Assembly: GCF_029893085.1 (NCBI RefSeq)
Contig: NZ_JARXWI010000019.1
Span: 1 to 64,000, forward strand
Source of the DNA: Parabacteroides sp. PFB2-10
GTDB lineage: Bacteria > Bacteroidota > Bacteroidia > Bacteroidales > Tannerellaceae
Direction: 5' to 3'
Length of the DNA: 64,000 nucleotides
Shown one piece after another: positions 44,228 through 53,688 of the stretch; the first letter of the stretch is position 1, and each line of letters opens with the position of its first letter. A program made the translations under genes and the position numbers. Under the pieces are notes generated by a model. It was not told where the DNA came from and did not search any database. It was given only the letters and a program-made list of their open reading frames with translations.

Positions 44228-45400
44228 ATGATGAAGAAAACATTTTTGACCTTTGCATTGGCTTTGTCGGTTTGCCTCGCTTTCGGACAGGGTTATCAGT
44301 TTACAGACGTTGTGCGTTTGCCGGCCACACCGGTGAAAAACCAGGCGGCCACCGGTACCTGCTGGTGCTTTGCCACTGTTTCTTTCCTGGAAGCGGAATT
44401 GCTCCGTATGGGGAAGGGCGAGTACGACCTGTCGGAGATGTACCTGGTTCGCCAGAAGTATATGAATCAGTTGGAAGACAACTACCTGCGTCGCGGCAAA
44501 GGGAATATCGGCCAGGGAAGCCTTTCGCATACGGCGCTGCGCGCTTTCCGTCAGGTAGGCATTGTGCCGGAAGAGGTGTATAATGGACTAAACTACGGCA
44601 GTGAGTTGCATAACCACAGCGAAATGGTTCGTTTCATGGAGGCCATAGCCAAACCGGCGATCGATATGAAACAGCGGAGTCCGGAATATGTTAAATTAGT
44701 GAATCACCTGTTCGACACCTACCTGGGTGAAAAGCCCGAGAAGTTCAATTACAAAGGGAAAGAGTATACGCCACAGTCGTTTACTGCCTCACTGGGCTTG
44801 AATCTCGATGATTATGTAGAGATAGGCAGCTATACGCATCATCCCTATTATACCCGCTTTGAAATCGAAGTGCCCGACAACTGGGAACATGAGCAGATCT
44901 ACAACGTGCCGTTGGATGAATTGATCGAGATCATGAACTACTCACTGAATCAGGGTTATACGATTGGTTGGGATGGCGATGTGAGCGAAAAGGGATTCTC
45001 CCATGTCAACGGCGTAGCGATTAATCCGGACATTATGCAGGTGGACAACTACGCGGGAACCGACCGCGCCCGTTTCGAACAGATGAACCCGGGTCAACGC
45101 CAGGAGGAGGCTTATAAGTTTGAAAGCCCCTGCCCCGAGGTGAAGGTGACGCCGGAGATCCGTCAGCAAGGCTATGAGTCGTTTGTGACTACCGACGACC
45201 ACCTGATGCACATCACCGGCCTGGTGAAAGACCAAAACGGAACGCCTTATTATATCACCAAGAACTCTTGGGGAACAGAGCGCAACCGTTTCGGTGGCTA
45301 CCTGAATATGTCGGAGAGCTTCGTGCGCGCCAAAACTATTTTTATCCTGGTACATAAGGATGCGATTCCCAAGCAGATCAAAGCGAAATTACACTTATAA
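44228..45400 (+). CDS. Secreted C1-like (bleomycin hydrolase type) cysteine aminopeptidase
   Basis: A 390-residue papain-fold peptidase with a signal peptide ending LAFGQ. The active site is complete: Gln39 in VKNQAATG, catalytic Cys45 in GTCWCFA, His in DDHLMHITG and Asn in ITKNSWGTE. It resembles the bleomycin-hydrolase/PepC group but is exported and lacks the C-terminal tail expected of the cytosolic enzymes. It probably trims peptides in the periplasm or outside. The TlpA-like gene starts 11 bp downstream, forming a two-gene operon, and the S46 dipeptidyl-peptidase lies just beyond. Confidence 0.88.
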   Translation: MMKKTFLTFALALSVCLAFGQGYQFTDVVRLPATPVKNQAATGTCWCFATVSFLEAELLRMGKGEYDLSEMYLVRQKYMNQLEDNYLRRGKGNIGQGSLSHTALRAFRQVGIVPEEVYNGLNYGSELHNHSEMVRFMEAIAKPAIDMKQRSPEYVKLVNHLFDTYLGEKPEKFNYKGKEYTPQSFTASLGLNLDDYVEIGSYTHHPYYTRFEIEVPDNWEHEQIYNVPLDELIEIMNYSLNQGYTIGWDGDVSEKGFSHVNGVAINPDIMQVDNYAGTDRARFEQMNPGQRQEEAYKFESPCPEVKVTPEIRQQGYESFVTTDDHLMHITGLVKDQNGTPYYITKNSWGTERNRFGGYLNMSESFVRAKTIFILVHKDAIPKQIKAKLHL

Positions 45401-45411
45401 ATACAAACAAA

Positions 45412-46503
45412 ATGAAAATGAAACGCAGTTATTTTTTACTTGCTGTTGCCGCAACCCTTTTGGTTGGCTGTTCACAAACGCCTGCTTCGTATGAGGTAAA
45501 AGGCACATTGCCCGACGCTTCGTTCGACGGACGCACGGTTTATATCCGTTCTTACGATGATAATACCAATGTAGACTCAACGGTTGTTGAGGGACAGGAC
45601 TTTGTCTTTACGGGAACCATCGACAAGCCGATCATGGGGCGCATCGATGTGGAACGTACCAATTATGTCAATTTCATTCTGGAGAACGGAACGATCGACC
45701 TGGATTTCGAAACGCATCTGGGTTCACCGACTACGCCGCTTAACACGAAGTTCAACGCGATGACGGAAGAGATCAATACGATGATCGAGACCTACCAGGC
45801 CAAGGTGGCGGAGATCCGCGAAGAGGTGGCTGATCAGAAAGAGCAGCAAGAGCGCATACAGGCCTATTTTGAGGATGAGTTCCGCGCGGTTTATCTGGGA
45901 AAAATCAAAGATTATTTCTTGGCAAATACCGATAATCCGGTAGGCTACCGGGCGTTTATTGAATATTCTCAAATGGCTGAACCCGAGGAGTTGGAAGAAT
46001 TGATCCCGCAGGTTGGTCCCTGGCTGGCGGAAACACGGAGCATCAATCGGGTGATCAAGCAGAATGAGGCCATGAAGACGACCGCCGAAGGCATGCCTTT
46101 CGTGGACTTCACCATCGAAACGGAAGAGGGCGGTAAGGTTTCCCTGTCGGATTATGTAGGCAAGGGCAAGTATGTATTGGTTGATTTCTGGGCAAGCTGG
46201 TGTGGCCCCTGTATTCAGGAAACGCCGATCATCGCCGAAGTATATAATAAGTATAAAGGCGACAGGTTTGAAGTATTGGGCGTAGCCGTATGGGACGAAT
46301 TGGAAAAGACCAAAGAGGCCATTCCCAAGCATGGCATCACCTGGCCACAGATCCTCAATGCGCAGAGCATTCCGACAGACCTGTATGGCGTCAGCGGCAT
46401 CCCGCATATCATCTTGTTCGGCCCCGACGGCCAGATCGTGAAGCGTAACCTACGCGGCGAAGGCCTGAAGAAAGCGGTCGCCGAAGCGATGGAAGGGAAA
46501 TAA
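45412..46503 (+). CDS. TlpA/ResA-like thiol-disulfide lipoprotein with DUF4369 domain
   Basis: A 363-residue lipoprotein (LLVGCSQT). Residues about 25-120 form the N-terminal DUF4369 beta domain common in Bacteroidetes (SYEVKGTLPDASFDGRTVYI), followed by a helical linker (about 125-205) and a thioredoxin fold (about 222-363) with WCGPC at 263-267 and the cis-Pro loop in GVSGIPHIILF. It acts as a periplasmic disulfide reductant/isomerase. Spacing of 11 bp to the upstream cysteine peptidase suggests it keeps that enzyme's catalytic Cys reduced, an inference. A strong terminator follows. Confidence 0.9.
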   Translation: MKMKRSYFLLAVAATLLVGCSQTPASYEVKGTLPDASFDGRTVYIRSYDDNTNVDSTVVEGQDFVFTGTIDKPIMGRIDVERTNYVNFILENGTIDLDFETHLGSPTTPLNTKFNAMTEEINTMIETYQAKVAEIREEVADQKEQQERIQAYFEDEFRAVYLGKIKDYFLANTDNPVGYRAFIEYSQMAEPEELEELIPQVGPWLAETRSINRVIKQNEAMKTTAEGMPFVDFTIETEEGGKVSLSDYVGKGKYVLVDFWASWCGPCIQETPIIAEVYNKYKGDRFEVLGVAVWDELEKTKEAIPKHGITWPQILNAQSIPTDLYGVSGIPHIILFGPDGQIVKRNLRGEGLKKAVAEAMEGK

Positions 46504-46513
46504 TAAAAAAGTA

Positions 46514-46640
46514 GTCAAAGTAGTTATCAGTCGCTTTGCGACTTAGTAGTCAGAGTAGTTAAGTAGAGATTCCACTTAACTACTCTGATTTTTTTAACTA
46601 CTCTGACTCCTTGACTACTTTAAGTACTCTGACTACTTAA
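46514..46640. repeat. Cluster of AGTAGTCA-type short repeats between convergent genes
   Basis: AGTAGTCA(A/G)AGTAGTT occurs near 46511 and 46545, with inverse copies near 46594 and 46611-46640. One segment, GTCAAAGTAGTTATCAGTCG plus CTTTGC (46514-46539), reappears with one mismatch at 14881-14906 upstream of the hybrid regulator, so it is a dispersed element. Confidence 0.6.
46551..46595 (+). terminator. Terminator after the TlpA-like gene
   Basis: A 14-bp perfect stem (46551-46564 with 46574-46587), 9-nt loop and a run of seven T. It ends the C1-peptidase/TlpA operon. Confidence 0.8.
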
Positions 46641-48776
46641 TTACTTCGCCAGCGTCAGCTCTTCAATCAGGCGAGAGCATTTGCCCCATTTGTCGATCAT
46701 ATAGAGCACGTAGCGGATGTCTACGGCGATGCAACGTTGCAGGTCGGGTTCGAAGGCGATATCACCACTCATGGCTTCCCAGTTGCCGTCGAAGGCCAAA
46801 CCAATCACGCGGCCGTTCTTATCGAATACGGGGCTGCCGGAATTACCGCCGGTAATGTCATTGTTTGAGAGGAAGCAAAGAGGCAGATCGCCATTTTCAT
46901 TGGCATACGCACCGTAGTCGCCGCCACGAATCAGGTCGAGAATCTCGGGCTGTACCCAGAACTCATCGCTGGTTGGATCTTCCTTTTCGAAGATACCACG
47001 CTGGGTAGAATAGTAATCATACCAGGCAGCATCGTACGGACGATAGCCCAGGATGGAACCATAACTCAGGCGCATGGTGAAGTTAGCATCCGAAGAGAGC
47101 GCTTTTTCAGGATACATCTCTTTCAATCCGGCAAAATAAAGGCGTTCGCCCTTCTCCATATCGTAGTAGTTTTGCCCCATCATCTGTTGCAATTCAAAGA
47201 TACTCATCAGAGAAGAAAGGCTTAATTCGGCCGCCGGGTCTTTCTGTAGTTTCTTATATTCCTTCGGATCGCTCACCAGGGTTCTGATATAATCCGGCGA
47301 GAGCAATTTGGTTTTCTTGAACACATCGGCGGCATATTTCTTATAGTCGCCTTTGTATTTCTTATCCACTTTCGGGAAAATATCGGGCAGATACTGCGGA
47401 TCCACGTTCTCTTTCACCACCTGCATCATGGCTGCCAGTACATCCTGATCCATTGTCGGTTCGTAATCCTTGAAGAAAGGCAGGATGCGGTCTTCCATAA
47501 AGATCGCTGCTTCTTCAGCAGTAGAGCCTTTCACATCGAAGCTCTGCACCATGCGCGCCAGACGAACGATCTCAACACCGCTCATATAGGCTTCCGACAG
47601 GAAGGTGGCATTGCGTGTATAGTCGTCGGTTCCGGTATAACCATTCTTCAACAGGTCGAGCACTTCGCCATATTTCGCCTGACGACCGGCATCGGCAGCT
47701 ACCCATTGAGCAAAAGCGGCCTCTTCTTCCTGCTTGCGTTCGATCACGTTCAGGTTCTTCAACTGACGGTTCATGCCGATAGAGTTCTTCCAATAGTTGG
47801 AGCTTCCGGCAAACTTAGAGGCATATTTAATACGAACGGCATCGCTGGCCAGCATCGCTTCTTTCCAGATTCCCTGTTTTACTTCGCGCACTTTGATACG
47901 AGGCTCGTTCGAGTCTTCCATCCGTTGCTTCACACCCCAGGACGAGAGATAGCGACTGGTGCTTCCCGGGAAACCGATTGTCATGGCATAATCATGCTCC
48001 TGATAGCCCTGCATGGATACTTCCGCTACATATCTCGGACGGTAAGGCTTGTTGGCCGGGTCATATTCCGCCGCTTCATTGTTGCCATTCGCATACACAC
48101 GGAACACGGAGAAGTCGCCGGTATGGCGAGGCCACATCCAGTTGTCGGTGTCGCCACCGAATTTTCCTACCGAGCTGGGCGGTGCGAACACCATACGCAC
48201 GTCGCGGAAAACCTCGTATACCACTAAGAAATATTTGTTATTGGCATAGAAAGGAACCACATCGGCCGACAGGAATTGGTTCTTTCCTACCTCGTCGCAG
48301 ATAACGCGTCCGATGGAGTCTGCCATATTCAGGCGTCGGAATTCAGTCTCCGCGCTTTCAATCTGGCCGATAACACGCTCACTTACGTCGACGATCTCTT
48401 TCAGATAGAGCACACTCAGTCCGGGAACCGGCAATTCCTCTTCCAATGATTGGGATACAAAACCATCCTTCAGGTAATCATGATCTACGCTACTCAACTG
48501 CTGAATAGAGCCATAACCGCAATGGTGATTGGTGAATAACAGCCCCTGTTCGGACACCGTGATGCCGGTACAGCCTCCACCAAAGATAACAACCGCGTTA
48601 CTCAGCGACGGGTCTGTTTCGTTATACAACTCTTCGTATGGGAGCGTAAAGCCCAGTTCCGCCATACGTGCCAGATTTACTTTGTTCAATTCTTTCAGTA
48701 CCCACATGCCTTCATCTGCATACGCCTGGCTGAACGTCATGACAGCAAATAACAGGATTCCTACTAATCTTTTCAT
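46641..48776 (-). CDS. S46-family dipeptidyl-peptidase (DPP7-like)
   Basis: A 711-residue secreted serine exopeptidase with chymotrypsin fold and helical insert. Start 48776 (MKRLVG) gives a signal ending AYADEG. Catalytic residues: His in TNHHCGYG, Asp in GDTDNWMWPRH, Ser646 in GGNSGSP. The residue 18 after the Ser, which sets P1 preference in this family (Gly in DPP7, Arg in DPP11), is Gly here (FDGNW), so preference for hydrophobic rather than acidic P1 is predicted. The enzyme removes N-terminal dipeptides from peptides in the periplasm, feeding amino acid catabolism. It is convergent with the cysteine-peptidase/TlpA operon. Confidence 0.93.
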   Translation of the reverse strand: MKRLVGILLFAVMTFSQAYADEGMWVLKELNKVNLARMAELGFTLPYEELYNETDPSLSNAVVIFGGGCTGITVSEQGLLFTNHHCGYGSIQQLSSVDHDYLKDGFVSQSLEEELPVPGLSVLYLKEIVDVSERVIGQIESAETEFRRLNMADSIGRVICDEVGKNQFLSADVVPFYANNKYFLVVYEVFRDVRMVFAPPSSVGKFGGDTDNWMWPRHTGDFSVFRVYANGNNEAAEYDPANKPYRPRYVAEVSMQGYQEHDYAMTIGFPGSTSRYLSSWGVKQRMEDSNEPRIKVREVKQGIWKEAMLASDAVRIKYASKFAGSSNYWKNSIGMNRQLKNLNVIERKQEEEAAFAQWVAADAGRQAKYGEVLDLLKNGYTGTDDYTRNATFLSEAYMSGVEIVRLARMVQSFDVKGSTAEEAAIFMEDRILPFFKDYEPTMDQDVLAAMMQVVKENVDPQYLPDIFPKVDKKYKGDYKKYAADVFKKTKLLSPDYIRTLVSDPKEYKKLQKDPAAELSLSSLMSIFELQQMMGQNYYDMEKGERLYFAGLKEMYPEKALSSDANFTMRLSYGSILGYRPYDAAWYDYYSTQRGIFEKEDPTSDEFWVQPEILDLIRGGDYGAYANENGDLPLCFLSNNDITGGNSGSPVFDKNGRVIGLAFDGNWEAMSGDIAFEPDLQRCIAVDIRYVLYMIDKWGKCSRLIEELTLAK

Positions 48777-48827
48777 AACTTTTAATTTAATATCCATGTA
48801 ATGGATTGATTTGACATTTATTTTTGT

Positions 48828-50330
48828 TTAGCGTTTAAAATACTTTCCAATAAAAGGCATATCACTCAAGGCGATATCCCGGCGAACAGCTATGCCTATA
48901 TAGACAAATAATAAGAGCGTCCGAAGTCCCAATCGCAGCCAGATCGACTCGCATTGAATAGCCATACCTGCCGCAAACAATAGAATCCCGAGCCCTATAT
49001 ACAATGCAGCTGAACGCAGATCGTACGCAATCGGGTATTTCTTCTGCCCGACGAAGTAAGAGATCAGCATCATCAACAGATTGCAACAGAACGATGCCCA
49101 GGCACAAGCCATAAAACCATAGGTAGGAGCAAACCCGACAATGATCAATACCGTAGCGACGCATCCCGCCAACGAGAACCAGGCGCCCCAATGGGTCTGG
49201 TCGGTCAGTTTATACCAAAGCGAGAGGTTGAAGTAGATCCCAAAGAAAAACTCGCCCGCCATCACAATGGGCACGACCTTCAGTCCGGGATAATAGTCGG
49301 GTGTCAGGAACAATAGTTTGACAATATCCAGGTAATACATCACCCCCAGGAAGATAAAAACCCCGAAGATGATAAAGTATTTCATGGCTTCGCTGTAGAC
49401 CCGCAAGTTTCCTTTCTCCTTGTTTTTGGCAAATATAAAAGGCTCGTAGGCATAACGAAATGCCTGTATAAACATAACCATGATCACCGCGATCTTGAAA
49501 CAGGCGCTGTAGATACCCAGTTGTTCGTCGGCATATTGTGTATCATCGAACAGAAAGCGGAAAACGATCTTGTCGGCTGTCTGATTGAATATCCCGGCAA
49601 TGCCTAAGATCAGGATCGGGAAAGAGTAACGCAACATCTGCCGCAACAACGAAAAACTGGGTTTATGTTTGAATGCCGGCCGCATAGCGGGGATAAGCAA
49701 TAAGAACGTGACAACAGAGGTGATCACATTGGCCACAAAAGCATAACCTACGCCATAATCGGGGCGGTAGAACCAACTGATCGCCTCCGGCATACTTCGC
49801 CAGATAACCGGGCAAAGAAGAAAGAAAAACAGGTTAAAGCCGATGTTAAGCCCGATATTTGTCAGGCGGATTGCCATAAAACGTACCGGTCGTCCCTGAT
49901 AACGTAGGAAAGCAAAAGGAATCGAACAGAAAGCATCCAACCCGACAATCAGAAACAGCATCTTCAGGTAATCGGGATAGGCTTCGTATTGCAAGAGGCT
50001 ACTGATCGGGTTTATAAAGAGATAGGTAGCCACAACGAAGAGGGCAGAGGTAATCGCCAGGCTGAACAAGGTGGTGGCATACACCCGCATCGGCTCTTTC
50101 TCCTCCTTTTTATTGATGAAACGGAAGAAGCCCGTCTCCATGCCGTAGGTAAGAATAACCAATAACAGCGCCACCCAGGCAAAGGCATTGGAGTAGATTC
50201 CAAACTCGCCCGTTCCGTCGAATACCCGCACATACATCGGCACCAATAGCCAGTTGAGCATCTTTCCCAGGATACTGCTTACTCCATAGATGGCCGTGTC
50301 TTTGGCCAGGCTTTTCATTCCTCCGGCCAT
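48828..50330 (-). CDS. Polysaccharide flippase / Wzx-like membrane protein (MATE-MVF superfamily)
   Basis: A 500-residue integral membrane protein with about 14 hydrophobic helices and the N-terminal KDTAIYGVSSILGKMLNWLLVPMY pattern (helix 1) of polysaccharide biosynthesis exporters. It probably flips a lipid-linked saccharide across the inner membrane. It does not lie in a glycan synthesis cluster; it begins 3 bp after the ruvB stop on the same strand, and this ruvB-flippase order is seen in other Bacteroidales. No glycosyltransferase is near, so the substrate cannot be named. Confidence 0.85.
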   Translation of the reverse strand: MAGGMKSLAKDTAIYGVSSILGKMLNWLLVPMYVRVFDGTGEFGIYSNAFAWVALLLVILTYGMETGFFRFINKKEEKEPMRVYATTLFSLAITSALFVVATYLFINPISSLLQYEAYPDYLKMLFLIVGLDAFCSIPFAFLRYQGRPVRFMAIRLTNIGLNIGFNLFFFLLCPVIWRSMPEAISWFYRPDYGVGYAFVANVITSVVTFLLLIPAMRPAFKHKPSFSLLRQMLRYSFPILILGIAGIFNQTADKIVFRFLFDDTQYADEQLGIYSACFKIAVIMVMFIQAFRYAYEPFIFAKNKEKGNLRVYSEAMKYFIIFGVFIFLGVMYYLDIVKLLFLTPDYYPGLKVVPIVMAGEFFFGIYFNLSLWYKLTDQTHWGAWFSLAGCVATVLIIVGFAPTYGFMACAWASFCCNLLMMLISYFVGQKKYPIAYDLRSAALYIGLGILLFAAGMAIQCESIWLRLGLRTLLLFVYIGIAVRRDIALSDMPFIGKYFKR

Positions 50331-50333
50331 CGT

Positions 50334-51359
50334 TTAGTCGAATAAGAATCCTTGGGAAGAGGCCCGCTTGCGCCCCAGGTGGGTATAGGCCAGTTCGGTC
50401 ACTTCGCGTCCGCGCGGTGTACGTTTAATAAATCCCTCTTTGATCAGGAAGGGCTCGTAGACCTCCTCCAATGTGCCGGGATCTTCGCCCAAAGCCGTCG
50501 CAATCGTGGTCAGTCCGACCGGTCCTCCGTTGAATTTGTCGATAATGGTGGTCAATAAGCGGTTGTCTATCTGGTCTAAGCCATAGCGGTCGATATTGAG
50601 CGCCTCCAGCGAATAGCAGGCAATCGCTTTGTCGATATCGCCATTGCCTTTCACCTGGGCAAAGTCGCGCACGCGACGGAGCAAGGCATTGGCAATACGC
50701 GGCGTTCCCCGGCTGCGCGAAGCAATCTCGAGAGCGGCATTGGCTTCGCATCGCACCTGTAGGATATCGGCACTGCGCCGTACGATCTTCGTCAGCGTTT
50801 CGATATCATAATATTCCAGGTGCATATTGATCCCGAAGCGGGCACGGAGCGGGCTGGTCAACAGACCACTGCGTGTCGTAGCCCCTACCAATGTAAAAGG
50901 AGACAGATCGATTTGGATCGAACGGGCGCTCGGTCCCTTGTCGATCATGATATCTATGCGGTAGTCCTCCATCGCCGAATAGAGGTATTCCTCTACGACC
51001 GGACTCAATCGGTGGATCTCATCGATAAAGAGCACATCATTCTTTTCTAAAGAGGTCAATACGCCGGCCAGGTCGCCCGGTTTATCCAATACCGGTCCGG
51101 AGGTAACCTTAAAGCCTACCCCCAATTCGTTAGCGATAATATTGGAAAGAGTGGTCTTCCCCAGTCCGGGAGGACCGTGAAGCAAGACATGATCCAAGGC
51201 TTCCCGACGCATACGCGCCGCCATCACAAATATCTTCAGGTTCTCAACCACCTTGGCCTGTCCGCTGAAGTCATGGAAGGACAAAGGGCGCAGGGCGTTT
51301 TCAAATTCCCGTTCATTTTCAGGTATCCTACCCTCGCGTATGTCGAATTCGTCTTCCAT
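50334..51359 (-). CDS. ruvB: Holliday junction branch-migration helicase RuvB
   Basis: A 341-residue AAA+ ATPase matching RuvB in length and in all motifs: [13 protein letters not shown] at the start, Walker [10 protein letters not shown] (62-70), Walker B DEIH (113-116), sensor [18 protein letters not shown], the [12 protein letters not shown] arginine region and a C-terminal winged helix ([16 protein letters not shown]). It drives branch migration with RuvA during recombination repair; RuvA and RuvC are not in this window, the usual case in Bacteroidetes. It precedes the flippase gene by 3 bp. Confidence 0.98.
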   Translation of the reverse strand: MEDEFDIREGRIPENEREFENALRPLSFHDFSGQAKVVENLKIFVMAARMRREALDHVLLHGPPGLGKTTLSNIIANELGVGFKVTSGPVLDKPGDLAGVLTSLEKNDVLFIDEIHRLSPVVEEYLYSAMEDYRIDIMIDKGPSARSIQIDLSPFTLVGATTRSGLLTSPLRARFGINMHLEYYDIETLTKIVRRSADILQVRCEANAALEIASRSRGTPRIANALLRRVRDFAQVKGNGDIDKAIACYSLEALNIDRYGLDQIDNRLLTTIIDKFNGGPVGLTTIATALGEDPGTLEEVYEPFLIKEGFIKRTPRGREVTELAYTHLGRKRASSQGFLFD

Positions 51360-51406
51360 GTGTGTGTCTTCCTGTTTTAAGCGTCAAAGGTAATAATATG
51401 TTTGTT

Positions 51407-51431
51407 AATTATGAATTATGAATTATGAATT
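51407..51431. repeat. Short AATTATG direct repeats
   Basis: Three overlapping AATTATG units in the AT-rich gap between divergent ruvB and the Ohr gene. Simple repeats like this are frequent in Bacteroidales intergenic DNA; no function is claimed. Confidence 0.5.
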
Positions 51432-51513
51432 TAAGAGTCCTACGGGTTTACGCCGCTAAAACAATTCCGCTTCCAGTCTTGTTTTCTATATATAAACAAT
51501 TAAAAATTGAATT

Positions 51514-51930
51514 ATGAAAGCATTGTATACAGCCGTAGCAACCAATACAGGTGGCAGAGCCGGAAGAGTAACCTCGTCGGATGGAGTGATTAATCTTGAT
51601 TTGCGTCCTCCCAAGGAAATGGGTGGCCCGGGTGGCGACTACACCAATCCGGAGCAATTGTTCGCAGCCGGTTATTCCGCTTGTTATTCAGGCGCCTATA
51701 TGAAGATGGCGCTTGAGAGAGAGGTGCGCATCCGTCCGGAAGTAACGGTGAAAGTGACGTTGAACGAAGTGAGCGACGGGTTTAAGCTCTCCGCCGTTAT
51801 CGTGGTGAAAACAACCGGTATCTCCCCCGAGCAGGCGAAAGAACTGGCCGAAGCGGCTCATGCTTTTTGCCCCTATTCACGTGCCACAAGAGGAAACATT
51901 GATGTAGAATTACAAACAATAACGGAATAA
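51514..51930 (+). CDS. Ohr/OsmC-family organic hydroperoxide reductase
   Basis: A 138-residue OsmC-fold peroxidase of the Ohr subgroup. The two active-site cysteines are Cys57 (SACYSGA) and Cys119 (AFCPYSRA), with Arg15 (GGRAGRV) and Glu47 (NPEQLFAAGY) as the usual helpers. It detoxifies organic hydroperoxides using the cysteine pair, in the cytoplasm. It is a single-gene unit divergent from ruvB and ends at a strong terminator. No OhrR gene is adjacent. Confidence 0.93.
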   Translation: MKALYTAVATNTGGRAGRVTSSDGVINLDLRPPKEMGGPGGDYTNPEQLFAAGYSACYSGAYMKMALEREVRIRPEVTVKVTLNEVSDGFKLSAVIVVKTTGISPEQAKELAEAAHAFCPYSRATRGNIDVELQTITE

Positions 51931-51974
51931 AGGTTTAACCAGGCAGCGATGCCTTATTTTACATAACCTAAGGG

Positions 51975-52009
51975 ACAGGCTGCGCATCAATTGATCGCAG
52001 CCTGTTTTC
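51975..52009 (+). terminator. Terminator after the Ohr gene
   Basis: ACAGGCTGCG (51975-51984) pairs with CGCAGCCTGT (51996-52005); the inner ATCAATTGAT is itself palindromic, with one bulged C. It is followed by TTTTCG. Confidence 0.85.
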
Positions 52010-52073
52010 GTTTGGGGCGACAAAAGTGTCAAACAGGAAAGGATGGGGAGATTCAGACACCCTTTAGAAATGC

Positions 52074-52355
52074 AAACAAATGTTAATTTACCCATTTCCG
52101 GCGAAACCCTCAATTTACGATTTGTAATTTCGGAAGGACTTTGCGCGCAAAAAAGCGGGACTTCGGAGTCAAACTCCCGGGAGAAACACTTTTTAACGTA
52201 TGGATTTGTAAGTAAAACGGGCGTTTTGCTTACAATCGCTATTTTAACATTTCAGGAGTTGGGGTGCGGAAATGAACGGTGAGATCTTCAAGTTGGGAAA
52301 GAATTTGAAGATGGAAATCAAGAGAAGGTGGTGGTCAAGAAGTCCGGAAGGACTT
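52074..52355 (+). repeat. Dispersed structured intergenic repeat, copy D (full length)
   Basis: The best match to copy A over about 280 bp, including the extension after the hairpin (AGGAGTTGGGGTGCGG, then GATGGAAATCAAGAGAAGG and AAGTCCGGAAGGACTT). A one-base length difference between A and D in the extension shifts the reading frame, so the short ORF starting at 52272 is not conserved. It occupies most of the 524-bp gap between the convergent Ohr and PorQ genes; nothing else is seen there besides the Ohr terminator. Confidence 0.8.
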
Positions 52356-52454
52356 CAGTATATTCCAATTTTACAAAATCCGAAACTCTTCGAATTATCA
52401 TTTTGTCAATTGAAGAAATGGTTTTTTGTAGAGAGGTTGGTCGTTCCGAAGGAG

Positions 52455-53453
52455 TTAGGGACGGAAATCGGAGAGTGTGGTAGAGATACTTATCATCAGC
52501 GCCATGGCAGATGGATGATATTGGGCTACGGAAACACCCACGTCGAAATAGCTGACCTTCACTCCGGCACCGGCTGAAAAGCCGCCCAAGGTGTTGCCAC
52601 TTTCGAGTTTCATATCCATGCCTCTTTTGGGATTATAACCGACACCCACCCAGAAGTTCTCGGACGGAATAAAGTCTACACCGAAAACCAAGTGCTTGAA
52701 CAGGGTCTTCCCGAAGTTATCTTCGCGATCTCCTTCTATTGTCTGATCGGTGTAGTTGAACTTCCAGCGATTCAGGTATTGCCCGGTAACCGAAAAACGG
52801 AAAGGGGCATTCGCTAACTTTTTCGTAATACCCAGTTGGATATCCCAAGGAAGGGAGTGGCGTTCTTCTTCGTAGGCTTTTAGTTGCGCTCCGATGTTTT
52901 TCAAAGCAAAGCCAAAAGAAAACTCCTTTTCGGAATGATAATAGGTCAATCCGGCATCGACTGCCAGGCCAATGGAGGTATATTCGGCAAAGGCGGAATA
53001 GAGAAATTTCAGCGACAGCCCGCCCCGCCAGCGATCCGACAGATCGTAAGCATAAACGCCCTGCAGGTTGATATCGTTTGCAGAAACACTGCCGCCCGTT
53101 ATATTTTCCCGGGAAGCTTCTGTGAAATTACCATAATGAATATAGGAGGCACCGATAGCCCAGGCACCGCGTTCTTTGTGTGCCTTTGCGTAAATAGCAC
53201 TTCCGACGTTGATATCGGAAATATAATTCATATAGTTCAGGTTGATCATGCCATCCATTTCGCCACCCAACAAGCCCGGATTATGGAAAACCAGCGAGGG
53301 ATCGCGCTCGACTAAGGCAACAGAGGTACCACCCAACGCATTGATACGAGCCGAGGAGGGATAGCGCAGAAAGCCGAATACCTCGTCGCCGTTTTGTGCA
53401 TTTGCGCGGATAGAAAGCAAAAAACAAAAGAGGATAATTATATATTTTTTCAT
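52455..53453 (-). CDS. porQ: Type IX secretion system outer-membrane protein PorQ
   Basis: A 332-residue outer-membrane beta-barrel with a signal ending RANAQ. It matches PorQ: FLRYPSSARINALGGTSVAL near the start, NPGLLGGEMDGMINLNYMNY, and alternating barrel strands to the C terminus. PorQ belongs to the attachment side of type IX secretion, which anchors cargo carrying C-terminal domains to A-LPS. No other T9SS component is in this window, which is normal since the genes are scattered. Presence of PorQ suggests the host may use at least part of T9SS. Confidence 0.85.
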   Translation of the reverse strand: MKKYIIILFCFLLSIRANAQNGDEVFGFLRYPSSARINALGGTSVALVERDPSLVFHNPGLLGGEMDGMINLNYMNYISDINVGSAIYAKAHKERGAWAIGASYIHYGNFTEASRENITGGSVSANDINLQGVYAYDLSDRWRGGLSLKFLYSAFAEYTSIGLAVDAGLTYYHSEKEFSFGFALKNIGAQLKAYEEERHSLPWDIQLGITKKLANAPFRFSVTGQYLNRWKFNYTDQTIEGDREDNFGKTLFKHLVFGVDFIPSENFWVGVGYNPKRGMDMKLESGNTLGGFSAGAGVKVSYFDVGVSVAQYHPSAMALMISISTTLSDFRP

Positions 53454-53688
53454 GCCTACATCAGGAGAAAATAAATTCGATTTATTTATAGAAACGGAGG
53501 AATATGGAAAAAGTTGTAACAGAGGAGGTTTTTTTCTTTTTATTAAAAAAGATTAATTCGGCAAAAATAATCTACTATTCGTTCGTAATGGACAGATTAT
53601 TTTATAGTTTTGCAATACGATTTGTTCGTAGTTTTTATGTAAAACCTATAGGTCACAAACTGTTAGTATTATCAAATGAAGTAAGATT

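Noticed and set aside
52272-52577. 101-residue open frame in repeat copy D
   Set aside because: Copy A has a one-base length difference that breaks the frame, so the coding is not conserved; it also runs into the porQ gene on the other strand.
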